Shown: one piece after another, positions 52,858-61,830 of the stretch
Layout of the letters: the number at the start of each line of letters is the position of its first letter
Position numbering within the stretch: position 1 is the first letter of the stretch
Assembly (NCBI GenBank): GCA_902782465.1
Contig: CACZNH010000011.1
Coordinates: 1-64,000 of the forward strand
From: an uncultured Bacteroidales bacterium
Lineage (GTDB): Bacteria > Bacteroidota > Bacteroidia > Bacteroidales > Muribaculaceae
Direction: 5' to 3'
DNA length: 64,000 bases
Made by a program: the position numbers and the translations under genes
The notes under the pieces: generated by a model
What the model was told of the DNA's origin: nothing
The model's input: only the letters and a program-made list of their open reading frames with translations
Database searches by the model: none

Positions 52858-52945
52858 CGATGCTTAACTCGATGCCTCGAGACGGCTGTTACCAAGCATA
52901 AAATCATCAATCATTACATATATTATTTATTAAACATCATTAACA

Positions 52946-55903
52946 ATGAAGAAATGTAAAACAGGATTGTTGCAACGCACGCTGCTGGTGTGTGCTGCAT
53001 TGATGTTTGCCCTGGGCATTTCGGCGCAGAACCAGACCATCACCGGCCACGTCGTGGATGAGAGCGGTGAGGACCTGATTGGCGCCAGCGTCGCCGTCAA
53101 GGGCACATCCAAGGGGAGTGTTACCGACTTTGATGGTAGATTCACCGTCGAGAATGCTCCGAGTAACGGAACCCTGGTCATCTCCTACATCGGTTTTGAG
53201 AACCAGGAAATCGCCATCAACGGCCAGACCCACTTCGAGATTACCCTCGTCGAGGAGCGTTCGCAGCTCAACGAGGTCGTGGTTGTGGGTTACGGCTCAC
53301 TGGCCAAGAAAGAGATTTCGAGTTCGGTGGTGCAAATCGACAAGAAGCAGTTCAACCAGGGTGTTGCCAGCGACCCTCTCGCCCTCGTGGCAGGTAAGGT
53401 GGCTGGTCTCAACGTGAGCACTGCTGCTGCCGCCAACCCCAACTCGATGACCGACTTCCAGGTGCGCGGTGCCGGTTCGCTCACGGCGTCCAACGGTCCG
53501 CTCATCGTCATCGACGGTATCGCCGGCGGTGACCTGCGCAACATCGCCACTCAGGACGTGGAGAGCATCACCGTGCTGAAGGATGCCGGCTCGGCCGCCA
53601 TCTACGGTACGCGTGGCGCCAACGGTGTCATTCTGGTGACCACCAAGAAGGGTGCCGGTGCTCCCGGTATCACCACGGTGACCTACGACAGCTACATCGC
53701 CGGCAACTTTGCCAAGCCCAAGCCCCGCATCCTGACGACCGACGAGTTCCGTCGCTCACGCCGCGGCCAGGACTACGGCGGTGACACCAACTGGTGGGAC
53801 GAGATTACCCGCCCGGTGGCCTACAGCCTGAACCAGTACCTGTCCATCGACAGCTCGACCAAGAACGGCTACTTTGGCGCTTCGGTCAACTACAAGCGCG
53901 GCAACGGTCTCGACATCGTGTCGGGCCGCGAGGAATACGGTGCCCGCTTTGTGGGAGAGCAGCGCGTGCTGGACAACTTCCTGCAGTTCAACGCATCGCT
54001 CTCGGGCCGCAAGGTGCATGAGAAGTGGGGCAACGACGGCCTGTTTGACACGGCGCTGACGATGAACCCCACCATCCCCGTGTTTAACGAGGACGGTACC
54101 TACTACCAGCCCAACAGTCCCACCGATATCCACAACCCGGTGAACGACTTGAAGAACAACGTGAGCAACGGCGACCGCATCTACCTGCTGGGTAACGGTG
54201 ACGTCAAGGTCAATCTCATCCGCAGCGACCATCACCTGCTGAACACGACCTTGAGCTACGCCCTGCAGTACAACGACCTGAAGTCCAACTTCTACACCCC
54301 CAGCACCTCGAGTGAGAGCTACTGGAACGGCTATGCAGGTCGTGCCAACATCAACTACCAGAAGTGGTGGACCAACCGTCTGGAGTGGCTCGGCAACTAC
54401 ACCCTGACCCTCGATGACCATCAGCTCAAGGCTGTGGTGGGCTACTCATGGGAGCGCACCCGCTGGGAGCAGAGCGGCAACGAGAACATGGGCTTTGTGT
54501 ACGACAGCATGAGCTACCATGGCATCGCCAACGGTACCTACCTGCGCGAGGGCAAGGCCAACATGTGGGCAGGCTCGTCCGAGTCAACCCTCATCGGCTT
54601 CTTCGGCCGCTTGAACTATAACTACAGGGATATGCTCTTTGCCGCAGCATCGATGCGTCACGAGGGCAGCACCAAGTTCGGTGCCAACAAGAAGTGGGGT
54701 AACTTCCCCTCGGTATCGCTGGCTTGGGAAATCATCCGTACGCCCTTTGCCGAAGGTCTGTCCCGCACCTTCCAGAGCCTGAAGCCCCGCATCTCCTACG
54801 GTGTGACGGGCCGCAGTGACTTCAACGCCTATCAGTCGCTCTCGACCTACAGCGGCTATGGCGCCTACTACATCGACGGCGAGTGGATCAACGGCTATGC
54901 CCCCTCGGTCAACGCCAACCCCGACCTGGCCTGGGAGAAATCGACGGCCTTCAACGTGGGTGTGGACTTTGTCGCCTTCGACAGCCGCCTGCGCGGTAGC
55001 GTCGAGTACTACGACCGCCGCAGTCAGGACCTGCTCTACAACTACACCGCTCCGCAGCCCCCGTTCATCTACAACTCGATTCTCGTGAACGTGGGTACCA
55101 CCAAGAATACCGGTGTCGAGGTCGTGCTCGACTATGACGTGCTGACCAAGACCGCTGTCAAGTGGACCACCGGCATCAACTGGAGCACCGGCAAGACCAA
55201 GCTCACCAAGCTCTCGAGCGACGTTTATCAGATGAGTTATCTGGACCTCTACCGCAAGCCCGGTGTGGGAACCAGCGAGTACTTCTTCCGCGTTGAGGAG
55301 GGTGGTCTGATTGGTCAGTATTACGGCTTTGAGCACGCCGGCATCGACGAGAACGGCCTGTTCATGGTCTATGACAACGACGGCAATGCCGTGCCCGCCG
55401 CTCAGGCTGATCCCTCTTGGAAGCGCAACATCGGCAACGGTGCTCCCAAGCACTTCCTGTCGTGGAGCAACATGTTCACCTGGGGCAACTGGGACCTGAG
55501 CATGCTGATGCGCGGCGCCTTTGGCTACAAGATTTTCAACATGCGTCGTTATGGCATGGGCCTCAAGGGCTGCGGTACCGACAATGTGCTGGCCAGCGCC
55601 TACACTGACTATGCCGAGGTGAACGCCGGCGGCAGCATCATCTCGAGCTACTTCCTCGAGAAGGGTGACTACTTCAAGCTCGACAACGTGACCCTGGGCT
55701 ACACCTTCATGCCCAAGAAGCGTAATCTGCTTGAGAGCCTGCGCGTCTATCTGTCGGCCAAGAACCTGTTTACCCTCACGGGTTACAAGGGCAATGACCC
55801 CTCGATTGTTACCTCGACGGGTATCACCCCCGGTATTGACTCCAACAGCGCCTATCCTCAGGCCTACCAGTTCACGCTGGGTGTGACTGTGCGTTTCCAC
55901 TAA
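52946..55903 (+). CDS. susC: SusC/RagA-type TonB-linked outer-membrane transporter
   Basis: 985 aa. Signal peptide about 1-27, carboxypeptidase-regulatory-like domain about 30-105 (ITGHVVDESGEDLIGASVAVKGTSKGSVTDFDGRF), TonB box in LNEVVVVGYGSL (about 111-121), plug about 122-240 and a 22-strand barrel to the final phenylalanine (TLGVTVRFH). It forms a pedal-bin complex with SusD and imports starch fragments with TonB energy. Length is typical. susD follows by 15 bp. Predicted starch specificity comes from the neighbouring amylase, GH97 and CBM26 genes. Confidence 0.95.
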   Translation: MKKCKTGLLQRTLLVCAALMFALGISAQNQTITGHVVDESGEDLIGASVAVKGTSKGSVTDFDGRFTVENAPSNGTLVISYIGFENQEIAINGQTHFEITLVEERSQLNEVVVVGYGSLAKKEISSSVVQIDKKQFNQGVASDPLALVAGKVAGLNVSTAAAANPNSMTDFQVRGAGSLTASNGPLIVIDGIAGGDLRNIATQDVESITVLKDAGSAAIYGTRGANGVILVTTKKGAGAPGITTVTYDSYIAGNFAKPKPRILTTDEFRRSRRGQDYGGDTNWWDEITRPVAYSLNQYLSIDSSTKNGYFGASVNYKRGNGLDIVSGREEYGARFVGEQRVLDNFLQFNASLSGRKVHEKWGNDGLFDTALTMNPTIPVFNEDGTYYQPNSPTDIHNPVNDLKNNVSNGDRIYLLGNGDVKVNLIRSDHHLLNTTLSYALQYNDLKSNFYTPSTSSESYWNGYAGRANINYQKWWTNRLEWLGNYTLTLDDHQLKAVVGYSWERTRWEQSGNENMGFVYDSMSYHGIANGTYLREGKANMWAGSSESTLIGFFGRLNYNYRDMLFAAASMRHEGSTKFGANKKWGNFPSVSLAWEIIRTPFAEGLSRTFQSLKPRISYGVTGRSDFNAYQSLSTYSGYGAYYIDGEWINGYAPSVNANPDLAWEKSTAFNVGVDFVAFDSRLRGSVEYYDRRSQDLLYNYTAPQPPFIYNSILVNVGTTKNTGVEVVLDYDVLTKTAVKWTTGINWSTGKTKLTKLSSDVYQMSYLDLYRKPGVGTSEYFFRVEEGGLIGQYYGFEHAGIDENGLFMVYDNDGNAVPAAQADPSWKRNIGNGAPKHFLSWSNMFTWGNWDLSMLMRGAFGYKIFNMRRYGMGLKGCGTDNVLASAYTDYAEVNAGGSIISSYFLEKGDYFKLDNVTLGYTFMPKKRNLLESLRVYLSAKNLFTLTGYKGNDPSIVTSTGITPGIDSNSAYPQAYQFTLGVTVRFH

Positions 55904-55918
55904 TCCATAAATAGACAA

Positions 55919-57748
55919 ATGATTATGAAAGATTTCAAATATATCATTATAGCAATAGCAGTGAGCGTGTTGGGTCTGGCATCATGTACCGACCTGGACG
56001 AGAAGGTCAATGACCGCATCGACGCCACCGTGTATTACCAGAACGAAGCCAGTGTCAAGGGTGCCGTGGCCGCCATCTACAACCAGACGTCATCGACCCT
56101 TGCCGGCGAGAATTTCTTCCACTTGAGCGAGTATCCCAGCGACCAGCTCACCTGGCGCGTGTGGAACGGTGGCCAGTGGGGATGGGACGAGGCCATGAAG
56201 ACGGTGCTCTCGTGGCACAACTGGAACAGTGAGTCCACCATCATCCAGAATGCATGGTCGGGCGCCTGGACGGCCGTGGGCCTTGCCAACCTGCTGCTCA
56301 ATGACCTGGAGGGCTTGAATGCTGCCGACCTGGGCATGAGCCAGGATAAACTCAACCAGTATGTCGCCGAGGTGCGCACCATCCGCGCCTGGAACTACTA
56401 CTGCCTGTTCGAGCTGTGGGGTGGCGCTCTGCCCCTGAACATCAAGTCGGGCAGTGAGGTGCCTGGCACCGCCGACCCCGATTGGGATACCTCGTGCAAG
56501 AAAATCTACGATTTCATCGCACAGGAGCTTGACGAGACCTACATGCAGCTGGCTGTCGAGGACGGTACCCGCACCACCGTCAACCGTGCCAACCAGGCGA
56601 TGAACCGCCTGCTGAAGGCCCGCCTGCTGCTCAATGCCGAGATTTTCATCAAGGAGGCCCACTACGACGAGTGCGAGGCCCTGTCCAAGCAGATTATCAA
56701 CGGCGAATACGGTACCTATCGCCTGGCCGATAACTACCGTGACCTGTACAGCATCGACAACGTGAAGTGCCCCGAGGTTATCTTCGCTCTCGCTGCCGAG
56801 GACGGACAGGGTGCCGCCAACGCCATCAGCAACGTGCGCACGATGGTGGGCATGTGGTACGGCTATGCCGACTACTTCGGACAGTCCTATGACGGCATCG
56901 GTGCCTGGAACTGCGTTTGCCTCGTGCCCAGCTACGACAACGCGGGTACGGTATTGCCCACGGGCGGTACCGAGGGTGCCAACTGCTTCCTGGAAGCTCC
57001 CTACAACGACAAGTTGGGTGCCCCCTACGAGCGCTTTGACGACCGCGACATCCGCAAGCAGAATTATGTATATAATGTGACGACCAAGACTCACGGTCCC
57101 GGTATGTTCCTCAAGGGCGTGATGCGTGCCAACTTCGGCACGGGCGATGTCCTCAAGGCTGATGCCGACCGCGACGGTCAGGATCTGGTCTATGTGGACC
57201 AGGTGGGTACCTTCCTGAACCAGGGCCGCACCCTCGAGACCGTGATGAGCCCCCGCTGGGGTGAGACCAACTCGGGTGTGCGTCTGGTGAAGTATCCCCT
57301 GTATCCCAACGACGATGCCGGCGGCTTCAAGTCGATTGACGACGTGCAGTTCCGTCTGGCCGAGGCCTACTACAATGTGGCCGAGTGCGAGATGCGCAAG
57401 GGCAACAGCGGCGAGGCACGCAACTATGTGGACGCCGTGCGCCAGCGCTACTTCAGTGCCGCCAACCGTGCTTCGGCGCTCTCCATCCCCGGACCCGGCT
57501 TCACCAGCTTTGACATGGACTGGATGCTGAGCGAGTGGGGTAAGGAGTACCTGGGCGAGGGCAACCGCCGCCGCACCGACCTGCGCCGCTTCAACAAGTT
57601 CACCCAGGGCACCTGGTGGTTCTGGGGCCGTGCTACCGAGGCTGGCATCGACCTGCCTGCACAGCGCAGCGCCAAGTATGAGTGGTATCCGCTGCCTCAG
57701 TCGGCGTTGACCGTTAACCCTGGTCTCATCCAGAATCCCAATTATTGA
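55919..57748 (+). CDS. susD: SusD/RagB-type starch-binding outer-membrane lipoprotein
   Basis: 609 aa. Lipoprotein signal with lipobox LASC (C23), then the SusD fold: N-terminal TPR-like helices (EKVNDRIDATVYYQNEASVKGAVAAIYNQ...YVAEVRTIRAWNYYCLFELWGGALPL) and a C-terminal region ending EYLGEGNRRRTDLRRFNKFTQG...YPLPQSALTVNPGLIQNPNY. It sits on the surface as the lid of SusC and captures starch helices. An in-frame second ATG lies 6 bp downstream of the chosen start (MIMKDF). Confidence 0.95.
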   Translation: MIMKDFKYIIIAIAVSVLGLASCTDLDEKVNDRIDATVYYQNEASVKGAVAAIYNQTSSTLAGENFFHLSEYPSDQLTWRVWNGGQWGWDEAMKTVLSWHNWNSESTIIQNAWSGAWTAVGLANLLLNDLEGLNAADLGMSQDKLNQYVAEVRTIRAWNYYCLFELWGGALPLNIKSGSEVPGTADPDWDTSCKKIYDFIAQELDETYMQLAVEDGTRTTVNRANQAMNRLLKARLLLNAEIFIKEAHYDECEALSKQIINGEYGTYRLADNYRDLYSIDNVKCPEVIFALAAEDGQGAANAISNVRTMVGMWYGYADYFGQSYDGIGAWNCVCLVPSYDNAGTVLPTGGTEGANCFLEAPYNDKLGAPYERFDDRDIRKQNYVYNVTTKTHGPGMFLKGVMRANFGTGDVLKADADRDGQDLVYVDQVGTFLNQGRTLETVMSPRWGETNSGVRLVKYPLYPNDDAGGFKSIDDVQFRLAEAYYNVAECEMRKGNSGEARNYVDAVRQRYFSAANRASALSIPGPGFTSFDMDWMLSEWGKEYLGEGNRRRTDLRRFNKFTQGTWWFWGRATEAGIDLPAQRSAKYEWYPLPQSALTVNPGLIQNPNY

Positions 57749-57779
57749 TTGTTATCACACATTATAATAAGACATAGAT

Positions 57780-59201
57780 ATGAAAACAAGGAATATATAC
57801 AGTCTGATAGTGGCGCTGCTGGCCGTCACGAGCGTGATGACCGGTTGCTCCAAGGACGAGGACATCATCTTTGACCACGAGCGCCAGCAGTTTGAGACGC
57901 GTGCCGACCGCATCCTGCTTGAGTTCATTGCCCCCTACGGCACCGCCGTGGATGAGGAAATCTACATCATGGGTGCCTTCAATGGCGACAGTGCGTCGAT
58001 GGGCAAGGAGGAGTGGAAACTCATGAAGGCCCCCGGCAGCGACATCAAGTGGGGCATCTATCTGGATCCTTCCACCTTTGTGTCGGGCAAGACGCTTGCC
58101 GACGGCTTCCGCTTCTACAGCGCTACCCAGGGCAGCGAGTTCACCGTCAAGGGTGAGCTGGCCCGCCACAACGACAACCCCGGTCTGGGCACCTTCACCA
58201 ACGTGTGGGGTGAGCGCTGGGAGAGCTACTACTGGAGCGGTGACGGTCCCGAGATTGAGCATGACGGCTATGTGGTCTATGTGCTCGACGAGACGGGCTG
58301 GGCCAACCTGAACCTGTACATGTGGGGCGACGTCAACGACCTGAACGGCGGTTGGCCCGGCATGACGCCCACCGGCAAGCAGAAGATTGGCGGCACCGAG
58401 TACACCTACTTCGACATGGGTGAGGCCAACACGGGCTTGAACGAGAACCTCATCTTCAACAACGGCGAGGGTAGCCAGCTGGCCGACTTCAACTTCACCA
58501 TCGACCGCGACATCTACCTGCGCATCACCACGAGCGGTGTCGAGGAGATGGGCGAACCCGTGGTTGTGGAGCACGACGGTTATGCCGTGTTCATCGTCAA
58601 CAAGACCGGTTGGGACGAGATTGCCCTGTACATGTGGGGTGACGTCAACGACCTGAACGGCGGTTGGCCGGGTATGCTGCCCACGGGCGAGCAGACCATC
58701 AAGGGCGTGACCTACACCTACTTTGATATGGGCGAGGCCAACACGGGCTTGAGCGAGAACCTCATCTTCAACAACAACGGTGCTGGCAATCAGTTGGCCG
58801 ACTTCGCTTATACCATCGACCATGATGTCTATCTGGAGGTGACCTCGAGCGGTGTGACCGAGATTGACCCCAACACCTACACCGGTGGCGGCGATACTCC
58901 CGAACCCCAGCCCGGTGACCTGCATTACATCTACATCGACAACCAGACGGGTTGGGATGCCATCACGCTGTACGCCTGGGGCGACAAGGAGTTCTTCGGC
59001 GGCTGGCCTGGCGTTGCGCCCACGGGCAACAAGACCGTTGATGGCGTGGACTACCTCTACTGGGAGTTCACCAGCGCTGGCGAGACCGAGCACCTCATCT
59101 TCAACAACAGCGGTGGCGGCGTGCAGACGCCTGACTTTGACGTCGTTCTGGACCGTGACTATTATCTCACGGTAACAGCCGATGGCGTGACACCCAAGTA
59201 A
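57780..59201 (+). CDS. Surface lipoprotein with three CBM26-like starch-binding modules (SusE/SusF counterpart)
   Basis: 473 aa. Lipobox MTGC (C23). A SusE-like N-terminal domain (about 35-160: LLEFIAPYGTAVDEEIYIMGAFNGD) is followed by three tandem CBM26-like modules at about 163-256, 266-360 and 380-473. Each carries a TGWxxxxLYxWGD...GGWPG(M/V) core with the aromatic residues that stack on maltodextrin. Modules 1 and 2 are near copies at DNA level (around 58314-58550 and 58627-58860). It takes the place of SusE and SusF and would hold starch on the surface. It follows susD by 31 bp and precedes a terminator. Confidence 0.85.
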   Translation: MKTRNIYSLIVALLAVTSVMTGCSKDEDIIFDHERQQFETRADRILLEFIAPYGTAVDEEIYIMGAFNGDSASMGKEEWKLMKAPGSDIKWGIYLDPSTFVSGKTLADGFRFYSATQGSEFTVKGELARHNDNPGLGTFTNVWGERWESYYWSGDGPEIEHDGYVVYVLDETGWANLNLYMWGDVNDLNGGWPGMTPTGKQKIGGTEYTYFDMGEANTGLNENLIFNNGEGSQLADFNFTIDRDIYLRITTSGVEEMGEPVVVEHDGYAVFIVNKTGWDEIALYMWGDVNDLNGGWPGMLPTGEQTIKGVTYTYFDMGEANTGLSENLIFNNNGAGNQLADFAYTIDHDVYLEVTSSGVTEIDPNTYTGGGDTPEPQPGDLHYIYIDNQTGWDAITLYAWGDKEFFGGWPGVAPTGNKTVDGVDYLYWEFTSAGETEHLIFNNSGGGVQTPDFDVVLDRDYYLTVTADGVTPK

Positions 59202-59217
59202 TTACTATTACCCCATG

Positions 59218-59259
59218 TCAGGGCAGGGCATCTTTCCTGCTTCTATAGCCCTGCCCTGA
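59218..59259 (+). terminator. Intrinsic terminator of the susCDE operon
   Basis: Perfect 12-bp stem TCAGGGCAGGGC (59218-59229 with 59248-59259) around an 18-nt loop. No long T run follows, so read-through to susB is possible. Confidence 0.65.
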
Positions 59260-59386
59260 TTGATACTTGAATGGGGGAGTGTCGTGATTTGACTCGCTGA
59301 TGTGATAAACAGTCGATACACCCCCATTTTTTAAAAAAAAATTCAAGTTTAGGGGCAATGTGTGGCGCTAATCGGGAAAAAAGCGC

Positions 59387-59394
59387 TATATTTG
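59387..59394 (+). promoter_or_regulatory. Putative -7 box of the GH97 gene
   Basis: TAtaTTTG, 41 bp before ATG 59436; no standard -33 box. Confidence 0.5.
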
Positions 59395-59435
59395 CATTTG
59401 TAAATTTTGAATTAACAAATGAAACTGGAAACGAT

Positions 59436-61424
59436 ATGAGAAGAACACTTTTTACAGCCTTGATGTGCTTGCTGGTCAATGTGTTGACTCTCGCTAAGGA
59501 CGTGACGGTCGCCTCGCCCGACGGGGCGCTGACGGTGACCGTGGGCGTCGATGGCGGCAAGGCCTGGTATCAGGTGATGCGTGGCGGCGAGACCGTTATC
59601 GGCCGCTCGGCGCTGGGCCTGGTGCTCAAGGACGGCGATCTGAAGGACAACTTCAAGATGGGCAAGGTGACGCGCGCGAGCCTCGACGAGACGTGGAGCC
59701 AGCCATGGGGCGAGGATGCACAGGTGCGCAACCATTACAACGAACTGAGGGTGGCTCTGCAGGAGAAGGGCGGCATGAAGCGTCAGTTGGGCGTGGTGTT
59801 CCGCGCCTTTGACGACGGCATCGCCTTCCGCTACGAGTTCCCGCGCCAGCGTGGCCTGCAGGACTTCGTCATCATGGACGAGGCGACCGAGTTTGCCCTG
59901 CCCAGCGATGCTCAGGCGTGGTCGATTCCCGCCCTGACGGCCTATTACGAGGGCATTTACACCTGTGAGCCCGTGAGCCAGAAGGGCAAGATGTCCGGTC
60001 CTGTGGCCCTCGAGGTCAATCCGTCGCTCTACATGGCGATTATGGAGGCCAACCTGACCGACTACACGACGATGAACTTCGCTCACGAGGGGACGACCCT
60101 CAAGGTGGACCTCGTGCCCTGGCAGAACGGCGACAAGGTGAGGGTGGGGGACACCCGTGTCTCGCCCTGGCGTGCCATCATCATCGGGCACAAGGCTGCC
60201 GACATCCTGCTCTCGCGCATGGCGCTGAACCTCAACGAACCGTGCAAGATCGAGGATACCTCATGGATCAAGCCGACCAAGTATGTGGGCATCTGGTGGG
60301 CGCTGCAGAAACAGGTGTGGACCTGGTCACAGGGCGAACGCCACGGCGCTACGACCGAGAACACCAAGCGCTACATCGACTTTGCCGCCCGTCATGGCTT
60401 GGGCGGTGTGCTGGTCGAGGGTTGGAACTACGGCTGGGACACCGACTGGACCAAGTATGGCGACGGCTTCAGTTTCACCAAGGCTTATCCCGACTATGAC
60501 CTGCAGGGCCTGTGCCACTATGCTGCCGAGCGCGGTGTGCGCATCATCGCCCACAACGAGACCGGCGGTGCGGCGCAGAACTACGAGAACCAGCTCGAGG
60601 AGGCCTACCGCCTGTACGAGTCGCTGGGCATCAACACCATCAAGACGGGTTATGTCAACTCGCACTTCTATAACGGCGAGTTGCAGCACTCGCAGTGGGG
60701 TGTACAGCACTTCCGCAAGGTCATCGAGACCGCCGCACGCTACCACCTGATGATTGTCAACCACGAGGGCGCCATGCCCAGCGGCATCCAGCGCACGTGG
60801 CCCAACCTCATCGCCACCGAGAGCATGCGCGGCCAGGAGTACAACGCCTTTGACCGTCGTGGCGGCAACCCGCCTTACCACGAGTGCATTCTGCCGTTCA
60901 CGCGCGGCCTGGGAGGTCCCATGGACTTCACGCCCGGCATCATGGAGTACCGCAACGACGCGGTGCCCGGCACGCGCCCGCAGAACACGCTGTCCCACCA
61001 GCTGGCCGAGTACATCGTCATCTACAGCCCGGGACACATGGCAGCCGACCTGATCGAGAACTACGAGCATCAGCCCGCCTTCAAGTTCATCGAGGACGTG
61101 CCCACCAACTGGGAGCGTACCCTCGTGCCCCACGCCGCGATGGGCAAGTATGTGACCTATGCCCGCCAGGAGCTCGGTACCGACAACTGGTACATCGGCA
61201 GCGTGACCAATGCCGAGGCCCGCGACCTGGACTTGTCGCTTGACTTCCTGGCCGATGGCGCCTACACGGCCATTATCTACGAGGATGGCCCCGATGCCGA
61301 CTATCGCACCAATCCCTATCCCATGACCATCCGTCGGCTGGACGTGGACAAGTCCACCGTCCTGCATCTGCATCTCGCGCCCGGCGGTGGTGCAGCCATC
61401 CAGATCATCAAGGAAGCGAGGTAA
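59436..61424 (+). CDS. susB: GH97 alpha-glucosidase (SusB), inverting type
   Basis: 662 aa. Sec signal about 1-20, periplasmic. It releases glucose from the non-reducing ends of maltooligosaccharides. The inverting SusB residue set is complete and keeps the spacing of B. thetaiotaomicron SusB (E439, E508, E526, E532): here E375 (HNETGG), E444 (NHEGAMPSG), E462 (ATES) and E468 (GQEY). Retaining GH97 enzymes have Asp instead at the base position, so this is the inverting kind. ATG 59436 is chosen over 59358 because MRRTLFTALM begins the signal peptide. It closes the starch locus. Confidence 0.95.
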   Translation: MRRTLFTALMCLLVNVLTLAKDVTVASPDGALTVTVGVDGGKAWYQVMRGGETVIGRSALGLVLKDGDLKDNFKMGKVTRASLDETWSQPWGEDAQVRNHYNELRVALQEKGGMKRQLGVVFRAFDDGIAFRYEFPRQRGLQDFVIMDEATEFALPSDAQAWSIPALTAYYEGIYTCEPVSQKGKMSGPVALEVNPSLYMAIMEANLTDYTTMNFAHEGTTLKVDLVPWQNGDKVRVGDTRVSPWRAIIIGHKAADILLSRMALNLNEPCKIEDTSWIKPTKYVGIWWALQKQVWTWSQGERHGATTENTKRYIDFAARHGLGGVLVEGWNYGWDTDWTKYGDGFSFTKAYPDYDLQGLCHYAAERGVRIIAHNETGGAAQNYENQLEEAYRLYESLGINTIKTGYVNSHFYNGELQHSQWGVQHFRKVIETAARYHLMIVNHEGAMPSGIQRTWPNLIATESMRGQEYNAFDRRGGNPPYHECILPFTRGLGGPMDFTPGIMEYRNDAVPGTRPQNTLSHQLAEYIVIYSPGHMAADLIENYEHQPAFKFIEDVPTNWERTLVPHAAMGKYVTYARQELGTDNWYIGSVTNAEARDLDLSLDFLADGAYTAIIYEDGPDADYRTNPYPMTIRRLDVDKSTVLHLHLAPGGGAAIQIIKEAR

Positions 61425-61447
61425 AATAGGATTGTTTTTATGGTTTA

Positions 61448-61518
61448 GAGACGTGAAAAACGTCTCAAATGTGTTAAAACCGGAATGTTAAATAATGTTG
61501 TATTTAACATTCCGGTTT
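61448..61518 (+). terminator. Double-hairpin terminator after susB
   Basis: A 7-bp stem (61448-61454/61460-61466) and a perfect 18-bp stem (61477-61494/61501-61518) follow each other. The second carries AACCGG/CCGGTT with A/T ends on both sides. Confidence 0.7.
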
Positions 61519-61707
61519 ATTGCATTGCATATTGCATAAGAAATGGAATATTTGATTGTAATATGCTATATATCAATTATATACAGAGAAATCAACGCTA
61601 AAACCGCCATTTTTTTATGAAATGATGTCACAGCGGGCAAAAAAGATAGAAAAAGCCGTTATTAGTTAAAGTCCCCCATTTCTTGTGCCCAATTTACATT
61701 TTTTGAC

Positions 61708-61715
61708 TAATTTTG
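61708..61715 (+). promoter_or_regulatory. -7 box of the second SusC-type gene
   Basis: TAatTTTG, 115 bp before the ATG at 61831, giving a leader of about 110 nt. Confidence 0.5.
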
Positions 61716-61830
61716 CATACTTGTAAATTATTGATTGCGGCCAAAGAAGAACAGCAGTCGATAGCTTACAGTAACTGATAGTAAAAAACACATTTTTAAC
61801 TAATTGTATTATTAATAAACATCATTTTTT

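Larger units (their letters stand above)
52645..52945. other. 301-bp regulatory gap before susC
   Basis: AT-rich upstream region of susC holding a perfect 7+1+7 palindrome (52798-52812), a TAaaTTTG box at 52850-52857 and an 88-bp leader. No gene is seen. A weak hairpin (ATGCTTAAC...ACCAAGCAT, 52859-52899) occupies the leader. Confidence 0.6.
61425..61830. other. 406-bp gap between susB and the second SusC-type gene
   Basis: Contains two hairpins near its start (61448-61466 and 61477-61518) that end the susB transcript, then an AT-rich leader with a TAatTTTG box at 61708-61715 for the receptor gene. No other gene or repeat is seen. Confidence 0.7.
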
